Part shown: positions 36,035 to 46,971 of the stretch, in pieces
Position numbering within the stretch: position 1 is the stretch's first letter
Layout of the letters: every line of letters starts with the position of its first letter
Source: an uncultured Aquimarina sp.
GTDB taxonomy: Bacteria; Bacteroidota; Bacteroidia; Flavobacteriales; Flavobacteriaceae
Direction of reading: 5' to 3'
Length of the DNA stretch: 64,000 nucleotides
NCBI GenBank assembly: GCA_947489685.1
Contig: CANLEM010000001.1
Span: 806,001 to 870,000, forward strand
Notes under the pieces: model-generated
Seen by the model: the letters and a program-made list of their open reading frames with translations, nothing else
What the model was told of the DNA's origin: nothing
Database searches by the model: none
Program-made: the position numbers and the translations under genes

Positions 36035-36074
36035 TCTTTTGAAGGTTTTTTATGAGCGATCATGTTTGCTAAGT

Positions 36075-37343
36075 CTATTGCATAACGGTATAGCTTTCAG
36101 GATCTTTAAGCGAGAATTTAGGATGTTTTTTGTCAAGAGGGTCGGTAAATAAATCTTTAACACTTTTGAAATTATTGGTATACATATTATATTTTAGTAG
36201 TTGATCTGTTCGGATCTTAAACTCAAAGCTAATCAATACTGGCGTATTATGCACATTAAAAATGCTATTTTCTAACAAAAAACATTTTTCAATATCATGA
36301 TAAGATTGATATGATTTATCAAACATAACAACATTTGCAAAGCCCGATATCTTTGATTCAGTAATTTCTAATCTTGCCAAGTTTTTTGAGGAAATGGCGG
36401 CCACTGTATGTTTATAATTTTTTTGATCAGACAAGTTGATTAAGGAGGCATTTTTTATTTTGACATGTGATAGAGAGCTCGGATTGATATATCCTTCTTT
36501 TTTATCATAGCCATCAGTTTCTATAGCATAAGAACCACTAACATCGCTAATATATGGATGTCTTACTGCTAATATATTATGCAATTCTGCCTTATATCCA
36601 AGCGTAAAATCAAAATCATCATCCTTTGCTTTATAGGATATTAAATTATGCATGTCTACCGAGCCTCCAAAACACTCGAAAGAATCATCGGCCGAGTAGC
36701 TTACCATAATATTGTTTACAATTGATTTTTTTCCTAAAGCGTATAGCGATAGGCCATTTAATTCTTTGGATTGGTTAATTTTTTTTCCTGCAAATTCAAT
36801 TCTTACGAAAGACATTTCTGTGGTTAACTCATCTTCATTATCACCACCATAGCTAGCGTATTGAGGCAAAAAGTTTCCTTCCAGAACTTTTGAAACCGAA
36901 GGAGAATTAATTTTCCCGGATCCGGCTATAACGATACCTCCCCAATCTCCAGGTTTTCTGGATTTAGGAACATTATTGGATGTAAAAACAATAGGAGACG
37001 TTTTCGAGCCATTAGCTACAAGTTTTGCTCCTTTGGTTATCACCAAACTCGTAGAGTTTTTGGCATCACATCTTATAATGGTGCCTTCTTCAATGGTGAG
37101 TGTAGCATTATTAGTAACATAAACGTTTCCGGACATTAGATATACTACGTCGCTTCTTAAACGAGAATTGGTTTCGATAAGATTAGGAAGAATTTCTTCT
37201 GGTTCAGGATAGTCCTGAAGATTAGGATCAAAACAAGTCCATCCTTTGGTCCATTTCAGTTGCGGATCACTAATTTCTGTTTGTGAAAAAGAGAAAATAG
37301 AAAAACAACAACAGAGTACTATTGGTATTATATTCAATTTCAT
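36075..37343 (-). CDS. Secreted beta-helix-like protein, copy 1 of a duplicated pair
   Basis: This 422-residue exported protein (signal peptide to SFSQ) is a paralogue of 33808-35085. Shared segments include VVYLMSGNVYVTNNATLTIEEGTIIR, SPIVFTSNN, GDWGGIVIAGSGKI, VRIEFAGK and VRHPYISDVSGSYAIETDGYDK. It ends YTVMQ where its paralogue ends YMVMQ. The repeated turns suggest a parallel beta helix, often seen in surface or polysaccharide-binding proteins; function unknown. Confidence 0.75.
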   Translation of the reverse strand: MKLNIIPIVLCCCFSIFSFSQTEISDPQLKWTKGWTCFDPNLQDYPEPEEILPNLIETNSRLRSDVVYLMSGNVYVTNNATLTIEEGTIIRCDAKNSTSLVITKGAKLVANGSKTSPIVFTSNNVPKSRKPGDWGGIVIAGSGKINSPSVSKVLEGNFLPQYASYGGDNEDELTTEMSFVRIEFAGKKINQSKELNGLSLYALGKKSIVNNIMVSYSADDSFECFGGSVDMHNLISYKAKDDDFDFTLGYKAELHNILAVRHPYISDVSGSYAIETDGYDKKEGYINPSSLSHVKIKNASLINLSDQKNYKHTVAAISSKNLARLEITESKISGFANVVMFDKSYQSYHDIEKCFLLENSIFNVHNTPVLISFEFKIRTDQLLKYNMYTNNFKSVKDLFTDPLDKKHPKFSLKDPESYTVMQ

Positions 37344-37552
37344 AACTGGGGTGGGGGTGTTTGGTTTAGAATTAAAATTATACCATTATTTTACTTTTAC
37401 TGACAATTGTAACGTTATTAAAATGTTAACCTAATTTTGAAGAATATATTGTTCAGAGGAGTATAGTTTTTTCCACAAAACATATACTGGAAATTGAAGA
37501 AATCCAGCGTTATAATTTGTTATATGTATTGTTAATAAGCTTTTGAGGGAGC

Positions 37553-40177
37553 TTAATTTTTAACAGAATCCTTTTTCTTCTTTCCGCCTAAGAATCCACC
37601 CAGAATATTTTTGGCTGTATTTTTTAGTGCATCCTCGTTAGTTGTGGTTGTTTTGGTAGAATCATTTTTCTTAGTTCCACCCAGAAGATCTGTTAGTACC
37701 TTTTTGCCTTCGCCTACGATCTTGTCTGTTGCTTTTTCTTTTTGTTTATTCACTATTTGTTGTGTGAGTTGTTTTACTGCCTGGCCGGTGCTTAAATTTA
37801 CTTTTGGGTTTGTGAAATTTCCTGAAATTCCGATAGGAAGCCCGACAGTCATACTATTAGCTTCTTTTTCGTCAAGTTGAGATAGTAAACTTCCTACTTC
37901 GTTGCCTAGATATTTAGCCGGAACATCAACAGTAACATTGTAATTCATACTTTGATCAAAACTATGATTTCCGCCTGCAGTAATTTTTATGCCTTCTACA
38001 TCAAATTCGAATGGCTTAACATTTATTTTTCCATCATCAAAGCTTAGGTTAGTTTTGATATCTTTTAAATTTAATTTGTCAAGTTCTATAAAATTAAGTT
38101 GACCATCTAATTTTGATAATAGCGGAGTTTTGGTTGTAGATACTTGCGCATTTAAGATTTCTGCAAGGGCTTTTCCTTTTAACGATGTTAATACCGGCGT
38201 GAGGTCGTCGTTTAATCTACCATTAAGGTTAATTTGAGAGGTAAGATTACCAGTTAATGCTCGAGCAATTGGAGCGAGACCTTTAATCAATTCAAGGTTA
38301 TTGAAAGATTGAACAATATCTATTTTGCTTAAATCTAAAGCCATGTCAAATGTAGGGACTTCGGATTTTGTAGATACATTACCATTAAAAGCTAATCCTC
38401 CATCAAATATATTTGAGGTAACATTTTGTAAATAGGCAGTCTCATCTTTGATTTTTACTGTTCCTTTGGTGTTTTGTAAGGTAAGATTATCATAGATTAC
38501 TTTTTTCGTATCAAAATTAAGAGTGGCATCTAGGAAAGAAGGGATTTTCATTCCTTCGTTTTCTTGGTTGTTTGTATCGGGGGTTTCTTCGGGAGTTTCT
38601 GAATCATTCACCATAAAATCACTAACCGCAAAAACATTTGATGTAACATCAAAATTTCCTTTCAAATCTTGTTTAGAAAATAAGAAACCCATCAGGTTAT
38701 CGATCGTTCCTGTTGCTCCAAGATCAGATTGACCAGTGCTAGCTTGCATTTTATCCAAAGAAATCGTTTGTGGATTAAAGCTAACATCTGCAGCTGCAAT
38801 TTTAACCTCATTAGGTAAATCAGACGAGGCATATGTGAATTCAGAAATGCTTGCAGTACCCGAACTTTTTACATTTTGATATTGTTCTTTTTCTAGAGAT
38901 TGCATATCAAAATGAGTGCGTACATCTGCTTTTACTATTCCATTAATCTTTTCTTCTAACTCTAATGGATATGCTTGATTTAGATTAGCCAGGTTTAAAG
39001 TTCCGTCCAACATCATGTCAACGATCATATTTTTAGTGATGTTTTTTAAATAGCCTTTGGCAGCAAATGAATCCTCGTCTATTTTAAAAGTTAAGTTTTC
39101 TATTTTTACATAGGTGTCATCAACTAATCCTGTTTCATTCTTTATCTGAGTATCAATATTAATATTTCTAACTCCTTTAGGAAGGTCAGGGTATTTGAAG
39201 GATGCATTATGAGATTTTATTTGTATATCCATAGTAGGTATATACGTGTCGTCAGATTTTCCTTTAACAATTCCATTAATCGAAAAATCTCCTGCGGTGG
39301 TCACTCCATCAAGGTTTTTGGCATAAGTTTCTGGTATAACGGCAAGAAAGTTTTTAAAATCAGAAGTAGGGGTCTTAAAACTTAGATCTATATCGGTATC
39401 TTTCTCATTAAGCTGAACAAATCCTGCAAATTCTAAAGGCAATCTATTAATAAGTGCTTTGTTTTCTTTAAACGAATATCGCTGATTTTTAAGATCTAAT
39501 TCTATTTCTGCGTCTAATTGCAGCTTGTTATTGTTTAAGTATTTAGTATCCTCTAAGCTAAATGATGCTTCGGTGTCTGTTTTAGTGTCTAGAATTACTT
39601 TTTCTCCAGAAACGGATCCATCACCCTGATGATTAAGGTTAGTCATTTCTAAAACAGTCTTACTCACATCATCGATAAAAAAGATTTTACTATCATTAAT
39701 TTCATAATGTTCTAGGGCAAATACAAAAGAACTATTACTTTCCTCTTCGGGAGCGGGTACAGCCTCTTTTTCATCGGTTTTGGTAATATCAAAATTCGAA
39801 TTACCAAGAGAATCAGTTTTAATGGCAATATGGGCCTCATCAATAATGATTTTTTGAACATTTATAGCTTCAGAAGTGTCTTTAAACAATTCGTTAACCG
39901 ACATGTTGAGCGCTATTTTTTTTGAATATGCAAGTGTATCTCCTTCAAAAGGAGCATAGTTTATGATCGAAAGTTCGTCAATAATTACAGAAGCTCTAGG
40001 GAAACTTCTTATCAAGCTAATATCAATGTCGGCAAAATCAACCTTTGCATTTACATGTTGATTAACTATATAACGTACCTTTTCTTTGATAGTTCCCTTA
40101 AATATAAAAGGAATTGAGATGATTCCGATAATACAAAGCAAAAGAATAACACCAAGAATTTTAAGGGCTTTTTTCAT
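37553..40177 (-). CDS. AsmA-family inner membrane-anchored protein
   Basis: The 874-residue protein has one N-terminal transmembrane helix (about 7-26), then the AsmA opening VNQHVNAKVDFADIDISLIRSFPRASVIIDELSI and a long beta-rich periplasmic body ending in the AsmA C-terminal domain (LSTGQAVKQLTQQIVNKQKEKATDK). AsmA-like proteins are thought to move phospholipids between membranes. The tail (about 820-874) is Lys/Asn/Thr-rich with GGFLGGKKKKDS. It stands alone. Confidence 0.85.
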   Translation of the reverse strand: MKKALKILGVILLLCIIGIISIPFIFKGTIKEKVRYIVNQHVNAKVDFADIDISLIRSFPRASVIIDELSIINYAPFEGDTLAYSKKIALNMSVNELFKDTSEAINVQKIIIDEAHIAIKTDSLGNSNFDITKTDEKEAVPAPEEESNSSFVFALEHYEINDSKIFFIDDVSKTVLEMTNLNHQGDGSVSGEKVILDTKTDTEASFSLEDTKYLNNNKLQLDAEIELDLKNQRYSFKENKALINRLPLEFAGFVQLNEKDTDIDLSFKTPTSDFKNFLAVIPETYAKNLDGVTTAGDFSINGIVKGKSDDTYIPTMDIQIKSHNASFKYPDLPKGVRNINIDTQIKNETGLVDDTYVKIENLTFKIDEDSFAAKGYLKNITKNMIVDMMLDGTLNLANLNQAYPLELEEKINGIVKADVRTHFDMQSLEKEQYQNVKSSGTASISEFTYASSDLPNEVKIAAADVSFNPQTISLDKMQASTGQSDLGATGTIDNLMGFLFSKQDLKGNFDVTSNVFAVSDFMVNDSETPEETPDTNNQENEGMKIPSFLDATLNFDTKKVIYDNLTLQNTKGTVKIKDETAYLQNVTSNIFDGGLAFNGNVSTKSEVPTFDMALDLSKIDIVQSFNNLELIKGLAPIARALTGNLTSQINLNGRLNDDLTPVLTSLKGKALAEILNAQVSTTKTPLLSKLDGQLNFIELDKLNLKDIKTNLSFDDGKINVKPFEFDVEGIKITAGGNHSFDQSMNYNVTVDVPAKYLGNEVGSLLSQLDEKEANSMTVGLPIGISGNFTNPKVNLSTGQAVKQLTQQIVNKQKEKATDKIVGEGKKVLTDLLGGTKKNDSTKTTTTNEDALKNTAKNILGGFLGGKKKKDSVKN

Positions 40178-40274
40178 GTGTTTGGGTTGGTTATGTTTTT
40201 GTTAAAGGGTTTTATATAGTAACGATATGCAAAGATACTATGTTGCTTTTTTTAAGTTAAGTATTTGTTAGATT

Positions 40275-40982
40275 TTATATGTCCATATCGATTTCTTCTC
40301 CTTGCTTTAGATTAAATTTCTTTCTTAAAGTATAGACTGCCAAATACAGTAAAGGAGTATCTAACGCCGCTACCAATACTTTAAATAGAAAGCCATTTAG
40401 TAATAATAACCCAAACTTATCCCAAGAAATAATGCCTCCGAAGCACAATAACAGTAGTACTGTGGCTGTATCGATCAATTGTGATGAAAAGGTAGAGAAG
40501 TTATTTCTTAGCCAGAGATGTTTCCCTTTAGTAATACGTTTCCAAAAATGAAAAATCTGAATATCTATATATTGGGCAAAAAGATATGCTATCATAGACG
40601 CAAAAACGGCAATGGCTGTTGCTCCAAAGACATTTTTAAATATTTCATCATTTATTGGTGACCAAGAAGTGGCAGGAACTACTGTTGCCGCTGATACTAT
40701 TAATAAAGAAAAGAAAGAAGCAAAAATTCCTGCGGTTACTATTTGGTTGGCCTTACGTTTTCCGAAAATTTCACTAATAATATCAGTGATTAAAAAAGTT
40801 ATTGGGTATGGTAATATACCAACCGAGATTTCAAAAGTATACATGCCAAAAAAATCCCAATAAAAGAATTTCTGAAAAATAAGGTTTGATGCAACCAATG
40901 ACGAAATAAACAATGCACCTAGTATAAGATAAATCTTGTAAGCGAATTGTTTATCCTTTGGACTCAAGGAGGGTTTGTTCAA
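40275..40982 (-). CDS. Queuosine precursor transporter, YhhQ family
   Basis: This 235-residue membrane protein has about six helices and the family block LPYPITFLITDIISEIFGKRKANQIV plus WLRNNFSTFSSQLIDTATVLLLLCFGG. YhhQ/VUT1 proteins import the queuosine precursors preQ0/preQ1 for tRNA modification. No other queuosine gene is nearby. Confidence 0.87.
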   Translation of the reverse strand: MNKPSLSPKDKQFAYKIYLILGALFISSLVASNLIFQKFFYWDFFGMYTFEISVGILPYPITFLITDIISEIFGKRKANQIVTAGIFASFFSLLIVSAATVVPATSWSPINDEIFKNVFGATAIAVFASMIAYLFAQYIDIQIFHFWKRITKGKHLWLRNNFSTFSSQLIDTATVLLLLCFGGIISWDKFGLLLLNGFLFKVLVAALDTPLLYLAVYTLRKKFNLKQGEEIDMDI

Positions 40983-41090
40983 AATAAACTAGTTAATAAT
41001 ACTTCGTGTAAAAATAAGGCGAAGTGATTTTGTTTTACTTAATTTGTTCTTAAAAATAAGAAGTTCTATCCAGAATATAAATGTCTCATA

Positions 41091-42215
41091 TTGAAAACAC
41101 CGAATCTTGTATATATTTCTTTAGGCAGTAATATCGGAAATCGATTGGATTTTCTTCAAAAAGCTGTTCATAAAATTCATCAAATCATTGGAGAGGTAAA
41201 AGTTATTTCTGGAGTTTATCAAACTCCTTCGTGGGGATTTGAAAGCGACGATTTTTATAACGCTTGTATAGCCATACGAACATTTTATAACACAAATGAG
41301 GTTTTAGATTATCTACTGCAGATTGAAGTAAATCTAGGAAGAAATAGAAAAGGTGATGCAGGCTATCATGCAAGAACCATTGATTTGGATATTATACTTT
41401 CTTCAGAAGGTATAATCAATACTAAAAGGTTAATTGTTCCGCATCCTGCAGTACAGGATAGAAAATTTGTTTTGGTTCCTTTGGCTGAAATTGCTGGTTA
41501 CGAAGAGCATCCTATATTGAGGCAAACCGTAAAGGAGTTGCTAGAAAATTGTACAGATGACTCAATGGTGTCATTAATCGATAAAAAAATTATAAACCCC
41601 AAAGCACACTATAATCTATCACAGTTTCAGTATTTAACAATTGAAGGAAATATTGGAGCCGGAAAAACAAGTCTAGCACAACTTATTGCAAATGAGTTTA
41701 ATGCCAAGTTGATTTTAGAACGTTTTGCAGATAATCCATTTTTACCAAAGTTTTATGAAGACATGGAGCGGTATGCATTTCCTTTAGAAATGTCATTTCT
41801 TGCCGATCGATATCAGAGGTTACAGGATGATATTGCGCAACTTGATCTTTTTTCGGACTTTGTAGTAAGCGATTATGATGTTTTTAAATCTCTAATTTTT
41901 GCAAAAGTTACATTACAAGAAGAAGAGTTTGCACTCTACAAGAGAGTGTTTGGTGTGATGTACAAAAATCTTCCTAAACCAGGGATGTATATTTATTTGT
42001 ATCAAAATACCGAACGTCTTTTGGAAAATATCAAAAAACGAGGTAGGAATTATGAGCAAAAAATTATGCCAGAGTATCTCAATAAGATAAACAAGGGTTA
42101 TTTACAATTTATAAAATCGCAATCAGAACTTAATGTCAAAATCATCGATGTCTCGGACCTCGATTTTGTAGCAAATCGAGTTGATTTTATCTCTATTTTA
42201 AACCAAATCTGTTAA
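41091..42215 (+). CDS. Fused folate pyrophosphokinase (HPPK) and deoxynucleoside kinase
   Basis: The 374-residue fusion joins an N-terminal 2-amino-4-hydroxy-6-hydroxymethyldihydropteridine pyrophosphokinase (VYISLGSNIGNRLDFLQ, YHARTIDLDIIL, VPHPAVQDRKFVLVPLAEI; about 1-140) to a C-terminal dNK/TK-type kinase (P-loop EGNIGAGKTSLA near 184-195, ERFADNPFLPKFYEDMERYAF, KRGRNYE; about 180-374). The start is unusual. The reading frame opens at TTG (41091) with an in-frame stop 51 bases upstream and no in-frame ATG. An ATG at 41081 opens a 16-codon frame in a different phase that overlaps the start. This fusion is frequent in Flavobacteriia. Confidence 0.9.
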   Translation: MKTPNLVYISLGSNIGNRLDFLQKAVHKIHQIIGEVKVISGVYQTPSWGFESDDFYNACIAIRTFYNTNEVLDYLLQIEVNLGRNRKGDAGYHARTIDLDIILSSEGIINTKRLIVPHPAVQDRKFVLVPLAEIAGYEEHPILRQTVKELLENCTDDSMVSLIDKKIINPKAHYNLSQFQYLTIEGNIGAGKTSLAQLIANEFNAKLILERFADNPFLPKFYEDMERYAFPLEMSFLADRYQRLQDDIAQLDLFSDFVVSDYDVFKSLIFAKVTLQEEEFALYKRVFGVMYKNLPKPGMYIYLYQNTERLLENIKKRGRNYEQKIMPEYLNKINKGYLQFIKSQSELNVKIIDVSDLDFVANRVDFISILNQIC

Positions 42216-42254
42216 CTGTTTGACTTTTTTAAATAACCTACAAGCGATATGAGT

Positions 42255-43559
42255 TTAAGATTTTTGAAGTTCTCTAGCCACTTTTTGCACTTCATCAAGC
42301 ACACGCAGCAAATTTCCGCTCCATAGTTTTTCTATCTGTTCTTCGGTATATCCGCGTTTCACTAATTCTATAGTTACATTAAAAGTTTCTGATGCATCAC
42401 TCCATCCCTCAATTCCGCCACCGCCATCAAAATCAGAACTAATCCCAACATGATCAATACCTATTTTATCAACCATATAGTCTATATGATTTACAAAATC
42501 AACAACATCTACTGCAGGTGGTAAGTTATCCATTTTTTTAACTTTTGCTCTGCGTATGGCCGCCATAGTCCCTAAAAAATCGTAATATTTTTCTTTTTCT
42601 TCTGTACTTAGTTTCATTACCTCTTCTCGTTCCAGCCAGGTAACTCCCATAGAATCGGCTATTTGTTTTCCGATTTCAACTTCTTTCACTACACGTTTTT
42701 CAAATTTTGCGGTGTTGAGATACGATGTAAATGCAACAGTTTGCACAACACCTCCGTTTTCTTTTAACCATTCTAGTTGTTCGTCATCTAGATTTCTACT
42801 ATGATCACATAATGCCCTTGCCGAAGAATGTGAAGCGATAATAGGAGCTTTAGTAAGTTCAATCATTTGTCGCATAGATTCTTTGGATGGGTGTGAGACG
42901 TCAATCATGATGCCGTGAGTATTCATTTCAGCAATAACTTCTTTCCCAAGATCACTTAGTCCATTGTGTAACCAGATTCCGTCGGCTTCTCCTGTGTTTG
43001 AATCACATAATTGGCTATGGCCATTGTGAGAAAGCGACATATACCGTGCTCCTAAGTCATGAAACTTTTTTACGTTGGCAATATCAAGACCAACAGGATA
43101 CCCATTTTCTATTCCGATCATAGCAACTTTTTTGCCTTTTTTATGAATTCGCCGCACATCATCTGATGTTAATGCCAATTCTATTTGATCGGGAGCAATT
43201 TCTTTGGCGAGTTTATGGATGGCATCAAACTTAGACATGGCAATATCATAAGCTTTTGCGTATCCAGATGGAGTTAGAGAGTCCTGACCAGTGTATACAA
43301 TAAACCAAGCAACATCCAGCCCGCCTTGATTCATTTTAGGTAATGTAATTTGAGAGTTTAGGTCCTGCGTGTAATTGATAGAATCTGTGAAATTTTTAAT
43401 ATTAATGTCGCAATGTGTATCTAATGTGATTACTCTTTCATGTATTTCTTTAGCTTTTGCGATGAGTTGGTCGTTAGATAATGTCTCTTTTTCAGATTTT
43501 TCTTGCTTGCATGATATCATGAGAAATACAATGGCTATCAGTATCGAGATTTGCTTCAT
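42255..43559 (-). CDS. Membrane dipeptidase (peptidase M19) lipoprotein
   Basis: This 434-residue lipoprotein (lipobox MISC, Cys17) is a zinc-dependent M19/renal-dipeptidase-type TIM barrel. Metal-ligand motifs are present: TLDTHCDIN, GIENGYPVG, MIDVSHPS, ASHSSARALCDHSRNLDDEQ and ISSDFDGGGGI. It should hydrolyse dipeptides, including D-configured ones, in the periplasm. The TrmH-like gene ends 11 bases upstream, so they are probably co-transcribed. Confidence 0.9.
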   Translation of the reverse strand: MKQISILIAIVFLMISCKQEKSEKETLSNDQLIAKAKEIHERVITLDTHCDINIKNFTDSINYTQDLNSQITLPKMNQGGLDVAWFIVYTGQDSLTPSGYAKAYDIAMSKFDAIHKLAKEIAPDQIELALTSDDVRRIHKKGKKVAMIGIENGYPVGLDIANVKKFHDLGARYMSLSHNGHSQLCDSNTGEADGIWLHNGLSDLGKEVIAEMNTHGIMIDVSHPSKESMRQMIELTKAPIIASHSSARALCDHSRNLDDEQLEWLKENGGVVQTVAFTSYLNTAKFEKRVVKEVEIGKQIADSMGVTWLEREEVMKLSTEEKEKYYDFLGTMAAIRRAKVKKMDNLPPAVDVVDFVNHIDYMVDKIGIDHVGISSDFDGGGGIEGWSDASETFNVTIELVKRGYTEEQIEKLWSGNLLRVLDEVQKVARELQKS

Positions 43560-43570
43560 GGGTGTGTGTT

Positions 43571-44113
43571 TTATTTCACATTAAACTTACAAAACAAATC
43601 CCAAACAACGACACCAGTGCTAACCGAAATATTTAGAGAATGTTTACTCCCAAATTGAGGGATCTCTATGACTATATCACTTTCAGAAACAACATCCTGT
43701 TGTACACCTTTAACTTCGTTTCCAAAAATAATAGCATAGGTTTGATTACTTTCGGGTTCAAAAGTATGAAGCATTGTGGCATTTTCGGCTTGCTCAATAG
43801 ATAAGATTTTAATGTTTTCGGCTTGCAGACTTTTAACCAATTCTAGCGTATCCTCTTTATGCTCCCAATCTACAGTTTCGGTAGCGCCTAGCGCGGTTTT
43901 TTGTATATCTTTATGAGGCGGCTTTGCAGTAATACCGCACAGATATATTTTTTTAATCAAAAAGGCATCGGCGGTTCTAAAAACTGATCCAATGTTATTT
44001 AAGCTGCGTATATTATCCAATATGATAATTAAAGGCGTTTTTGTAGCTGCTTTAAATTCGGCAATCGTTTTTCGATCGAGCTCGCTATTTTTAAGTTTTC
44101 TGTTTTCTTCCAT
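43571..44113 (-). CDS. SPOUT (TrmH/SpoU-type) RNA methyltransferase
   Basis: The 180-residue enzyme has the SPOUT motifs NIGSVFRTADAF (motif 1), YAIIFGNEVKGV (motif 2) and HSLNISVSTGVVVWDLF (motif 3, deep-knot SAM site). It most likely 2'-O-methylates a tRNA or rRNA nucleotide; the target is unclear. It is divergent from mutS. Confidence 0.88.
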   Translation of the reverse strand: MEENRKLKNSELDRKTIAEFKAATKTPLIIILDNIRSLNNIGSVFRTADAFLIKKIYLCGITAKPPHKDIQKTALGATETVDWEHKEDTLELVKSLQAENIKILSIEQAENATMLHTFEPESNQTYAIIFGNEVKGVQQDVVSESDIVIEIPQFGSKHSLNISVSTGVVVWDLFCKFNVK

Positions 44114-44248
44114 TACTGCAAAAATATCATTTATTCATTTTATTATCGAAATTTGATTGTGAATAAAATTGAATAACTCCTGGTGATGATATTTCAAAAA
44201 AAATAGGAGAATAGCTACTTTAGCTTCATTCATAAAATTAGATGTTGA

Positions 44249-46876
44249 ATGGCAGGAAAGAAAGGCAAGAAGGTAACTCCTTTAATGAAACAGTATAATG
44301 CAATTAAGGCAAAGTATCCGGATGCATTATTATTATTCAGAGTTGGAGATTTTTATGAGACTTTTGGGTCAGATGCGATAAAGGCTGCGGCAATTTTAAA
44401 TATTGTTTTAACCAAAAGAGGTAATGGTAGTGAGCAAGAGACGGCTTTGGCTGGTTTTCCGCATCATTCTTTAAATACCTATTTACCAAAACTTGTTAAG
44501 GCGGGAGAACGTGTGGCAATTTGCGATCAGTTAGAAGATCCCAAACAAACTAAAACTATCGTAAAACGAGGAGTAACAGAGTTGGTGACTCCAGGTGTAG
44601 CGCTAAACGATGAGGTTTTACAAAGTAAAACCAATAATTTTTTATGCGCTGTTCATTATGGAAAAAAAGGTTTGGGAATTGCTTTCTTGGATGTGTCTAC
44701 GGGTGAGTTTTTAACAGCTCAAGGTGATGTGACACAGATGGATAAATTAATGCAAAATTTTAATCCTAGTGAAGTACTGATTACCAAACCCAAGAAACAA
44801 ACGTTTTATGATAATTTTGGAAAGAATTATCATTCGTTTTTTATTGAAGACTGGGTATTTAAAACGGATTATGCGCTTGAAACTTTAAATGGCCATTTTG
44901 GAACTAATTCCTTAAAAGGGTTTGGAGTTGATCATTTGAGTGAAGGGGTTATAGCAGCTGGAGTTATTTTACATTACTTGAGTGAAACACAGCATCACAA
45001 ACTGCAGCACATAACTGCGATCCAGCGTATTGCCGAAGACCAGTATATCTGGATGGATAGATTTACTATTCGTAATTTAGAACTGTATCGTGCTAATGCT
45101 ACAAATGCTGTCACACTTTTGGATGTGATTGATAAGACTATTTCTCCAATGGGAGGCAGAACATTAAAACGGTGGTTGGCTTTACCATTAAAAAATATCA
45201 CCAGTATTCAGAAACGTCATGAGGTGGTGCAGTATTTTTGGGATACGCCTGTATTACATCAAAAGATTCAGCATCAAATCAAGCAAATAGGAGATATAGA
45301 ACGATTAATTTCTAAGGTAGCAACAGGTAAGGTGTGTCCACGTGAAGTTATCCAGCTTAAAAATTCTTTGGAGGCTATAGCACCTATTAAATTACAGGCT
45401 TCTAATAGTAATAATGAAGCACTTAAAGTTATAGGAGAAACCCTAAACGATTGCGAATTACTTCGGGATAAAATTAAAGAAACACTAAATGAGGAGGCTC
45501 CCGTAAATGTTTTAAAAGGAAACACCATTGCTGACGGTTATTTGGATGAACTCGATGAATTACGATCAATAGCTTTTTCGGGTAAAGATTATTTGGATAA
45601 GATGTTGGAGCGTGAAACCGAAACTACAGGTATTACATCGCTTAAGATCGCTTCTAATAATGTATTTGGTTATTATATAGAAGTTCGAAATACGCATAAA
45701 GATAAGGTACCTGATACCTGGATCAGAAAGCAGACACTTGTAAATGCCGAACGATATATTACGGAAGAACTAAAGGAATACGAAGCTAAAATCCTTGGTG
45801 CAGAAGAAAAAATATTGACACTCGAGCAGCAGCTATTCAACGATTTGGTGATTTGGATGAGCGAATATATTAAGCCAGTGCAATTGAATGCTGCATTAAT
45901 AGGTCAATTAGATTGTTTATGCTCTTTTGCTCAATTGGCTCAAGAAAATCAATATGTTCGACCTTTAATGGATGAGTCCTTTGATCTTGAAATTAAAAAT
46001 GGGCGTCATCCTGTGATCGAAAAACAATTGCCTCCAGGAGAGCAATATATAGCCAACGATGTGTTGTTGGATCGAGAACAACAGCAGATGATCATGATTA
46101 CAGGGCCAAATATGAGTGGTAAGTCGGCAATATTAAGACAAACAGCTTTGATTGTTCTATTGGCTCAAATGGGATGTTTTATACCGGCAGAAGAAGCTAG
46201 AATTGGTGTAGTTGATAAAATATTTACCCGTGTTGGTGCAAGTGATAATATTTCTATGGGAGAGTCAACGTTTATGGTAGAGATGAACGAAACGGCTAAT
46301 ATTCTTAACAATATTTCGGATCGCAGTTTGGTACTGTTAGATGAGATTGGGAGAGGAACCAGTACATATGATGGGATTTCTATTGCTTGGGCCATTAGTG
46401 AATTTTTGCATGAACATCCGGCAAGACCTAAAACATTATTTGCAACGCATTATCATGAACTCAATGAAATGTGCGAAACCTTTGGGAGAATCAAAAATTA
46501 TAATGTTGCTGTTAAAGAGTTAAAAAATAATGTACTTTTTTTAAGAAAACTTGTTCCGGGAGGTAGTGAACACAGCTTTGGAATCCATGTAGCAAAGATG
46601 GCAGGAATGCCACAACAAGTGCTGCATCGAGCTAATAAAATGCTTAAAAAGTTAGAAAAATCTCATAGTAGCGAGGAGCTTACCGATAAAATTAAAGGTA
46701 TGCAGGAGGAAGATGAACTACAACTTAGTTTTTTTAATCTTGATGACCCTTTATTAGAAGAAATTAAAGAAGAAATATTGCATATTGATATAGATACGCT
46801 TACTCCCGTAGAAGCATTGATGAAACTTAATGAGATTAAACGTATGTTAACCAGGAAGAAAGCATCTCAGGTGTAA
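44249..46876 (+). CDS. mutS: DNA mismatch repair protein MutS
   Basis: MutS recognises base mismatches and small loops. The 875-residue protein has the mismatch-binding motif [15 protein letters not shown], Walker [10 protein letters not shown], Walker [17 protein letters not shown] and the HTH-like C-terminal region ending MLTRKK. The N-terminal F-x-E motif (FYETF) is intact, so it is a bona fide MutS1. mutL is not in the window. Confidence 0.97.
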   Translation: MAGKKGKKVTPLMKQYNAIKAKYPDALLLFRVGDFYETFGSDAIKAAAILNIVLTKRGNGSEQETALAGFPHHSLNTYLPKLVKAGERVAICDQLEDPKQTKTIVKRGVTELVTPGVALNDEVLQSKTNNFLCAVHYGKKGLGIAFLDVSTGEFLTAQGDVTQMDKLMQNFNPSEVLITKPKKQTFYDNFGKNYHSFFIEDWVFKTDYALETLNGHFGTNSLKGFGVDHLSEGVIAAGVILHYLSETQHHKLQHITAIQRIAEDQYIWMDRFTIRNLELYRANATNAVTLLDVIDKTISPMGGRTLKRWLALPLKNITSIQKRHEVVQYFWDTPVLHQKIQHQIKQIGDIERLISKVATGKVCPREVIQLKNSLEAIAPIKLQASNSNNEALKVIGETLNDCELLRDKIKETLNEEAPVNVLKGNTIADGYLDELDELRSIAFSGKDYLDKMLERETETTGITSLKIASNNVFGYYIEVRNTHKDKVPDTWIRKQTLVNAERYITEELKEYEAKILGAEEKILTLEQQLFNDLVIWMSEYIKPVQLNAALIGQLDCLCSFAQLAQENQYVRPLMDESFDLEIKNGRHPVIEKQLPPGEQYIANDVLLDREQQQMIMITGPNMSGKSAILRQTALIVLLAQMGCFIPAEEARIGVVDKIFTRVGASDNISMGESTFMVEMNETANILNNISDRSLVLLDEIGRGTSTYDGISIAWAISEFLHEHPARPKTLFATHYHELNEMCETFGRIKNYNVAVKELKNNVLFLRKLVPGGSEHSFGIHVAKMAGMPQQVLHRANKMLKKLEKSHSSEELTDKIKGMQEEDELQLSFFNLDDPLLEEIKEEILHIDIDTLTPVEALMKLNEIKRMLTRKKASQV

Positions 46877-46904
46877 TTTTTTTTATTCTTTTTTCGAAAA
46901 AGAC

Positions 46905-46934
46905 TTTGGTATTATTATAATTGTTTTAAATTTG
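46905..46934 (+). promoter_or_regulatory. Promoter of the tRNA-Gly/tRNA-Leu unit
   Basis: TTTG at 46905-46908, an 18-base spacer, then TAAATTTG at 46927-46934. This is a good Bacteroidota promoter 37 bases ahead of the first tRNA. Confidence 0.65.
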
Positions 46935-46971
46935 CATCCGCAATAACGAATTGCGTAGTTCTTAAAATACT

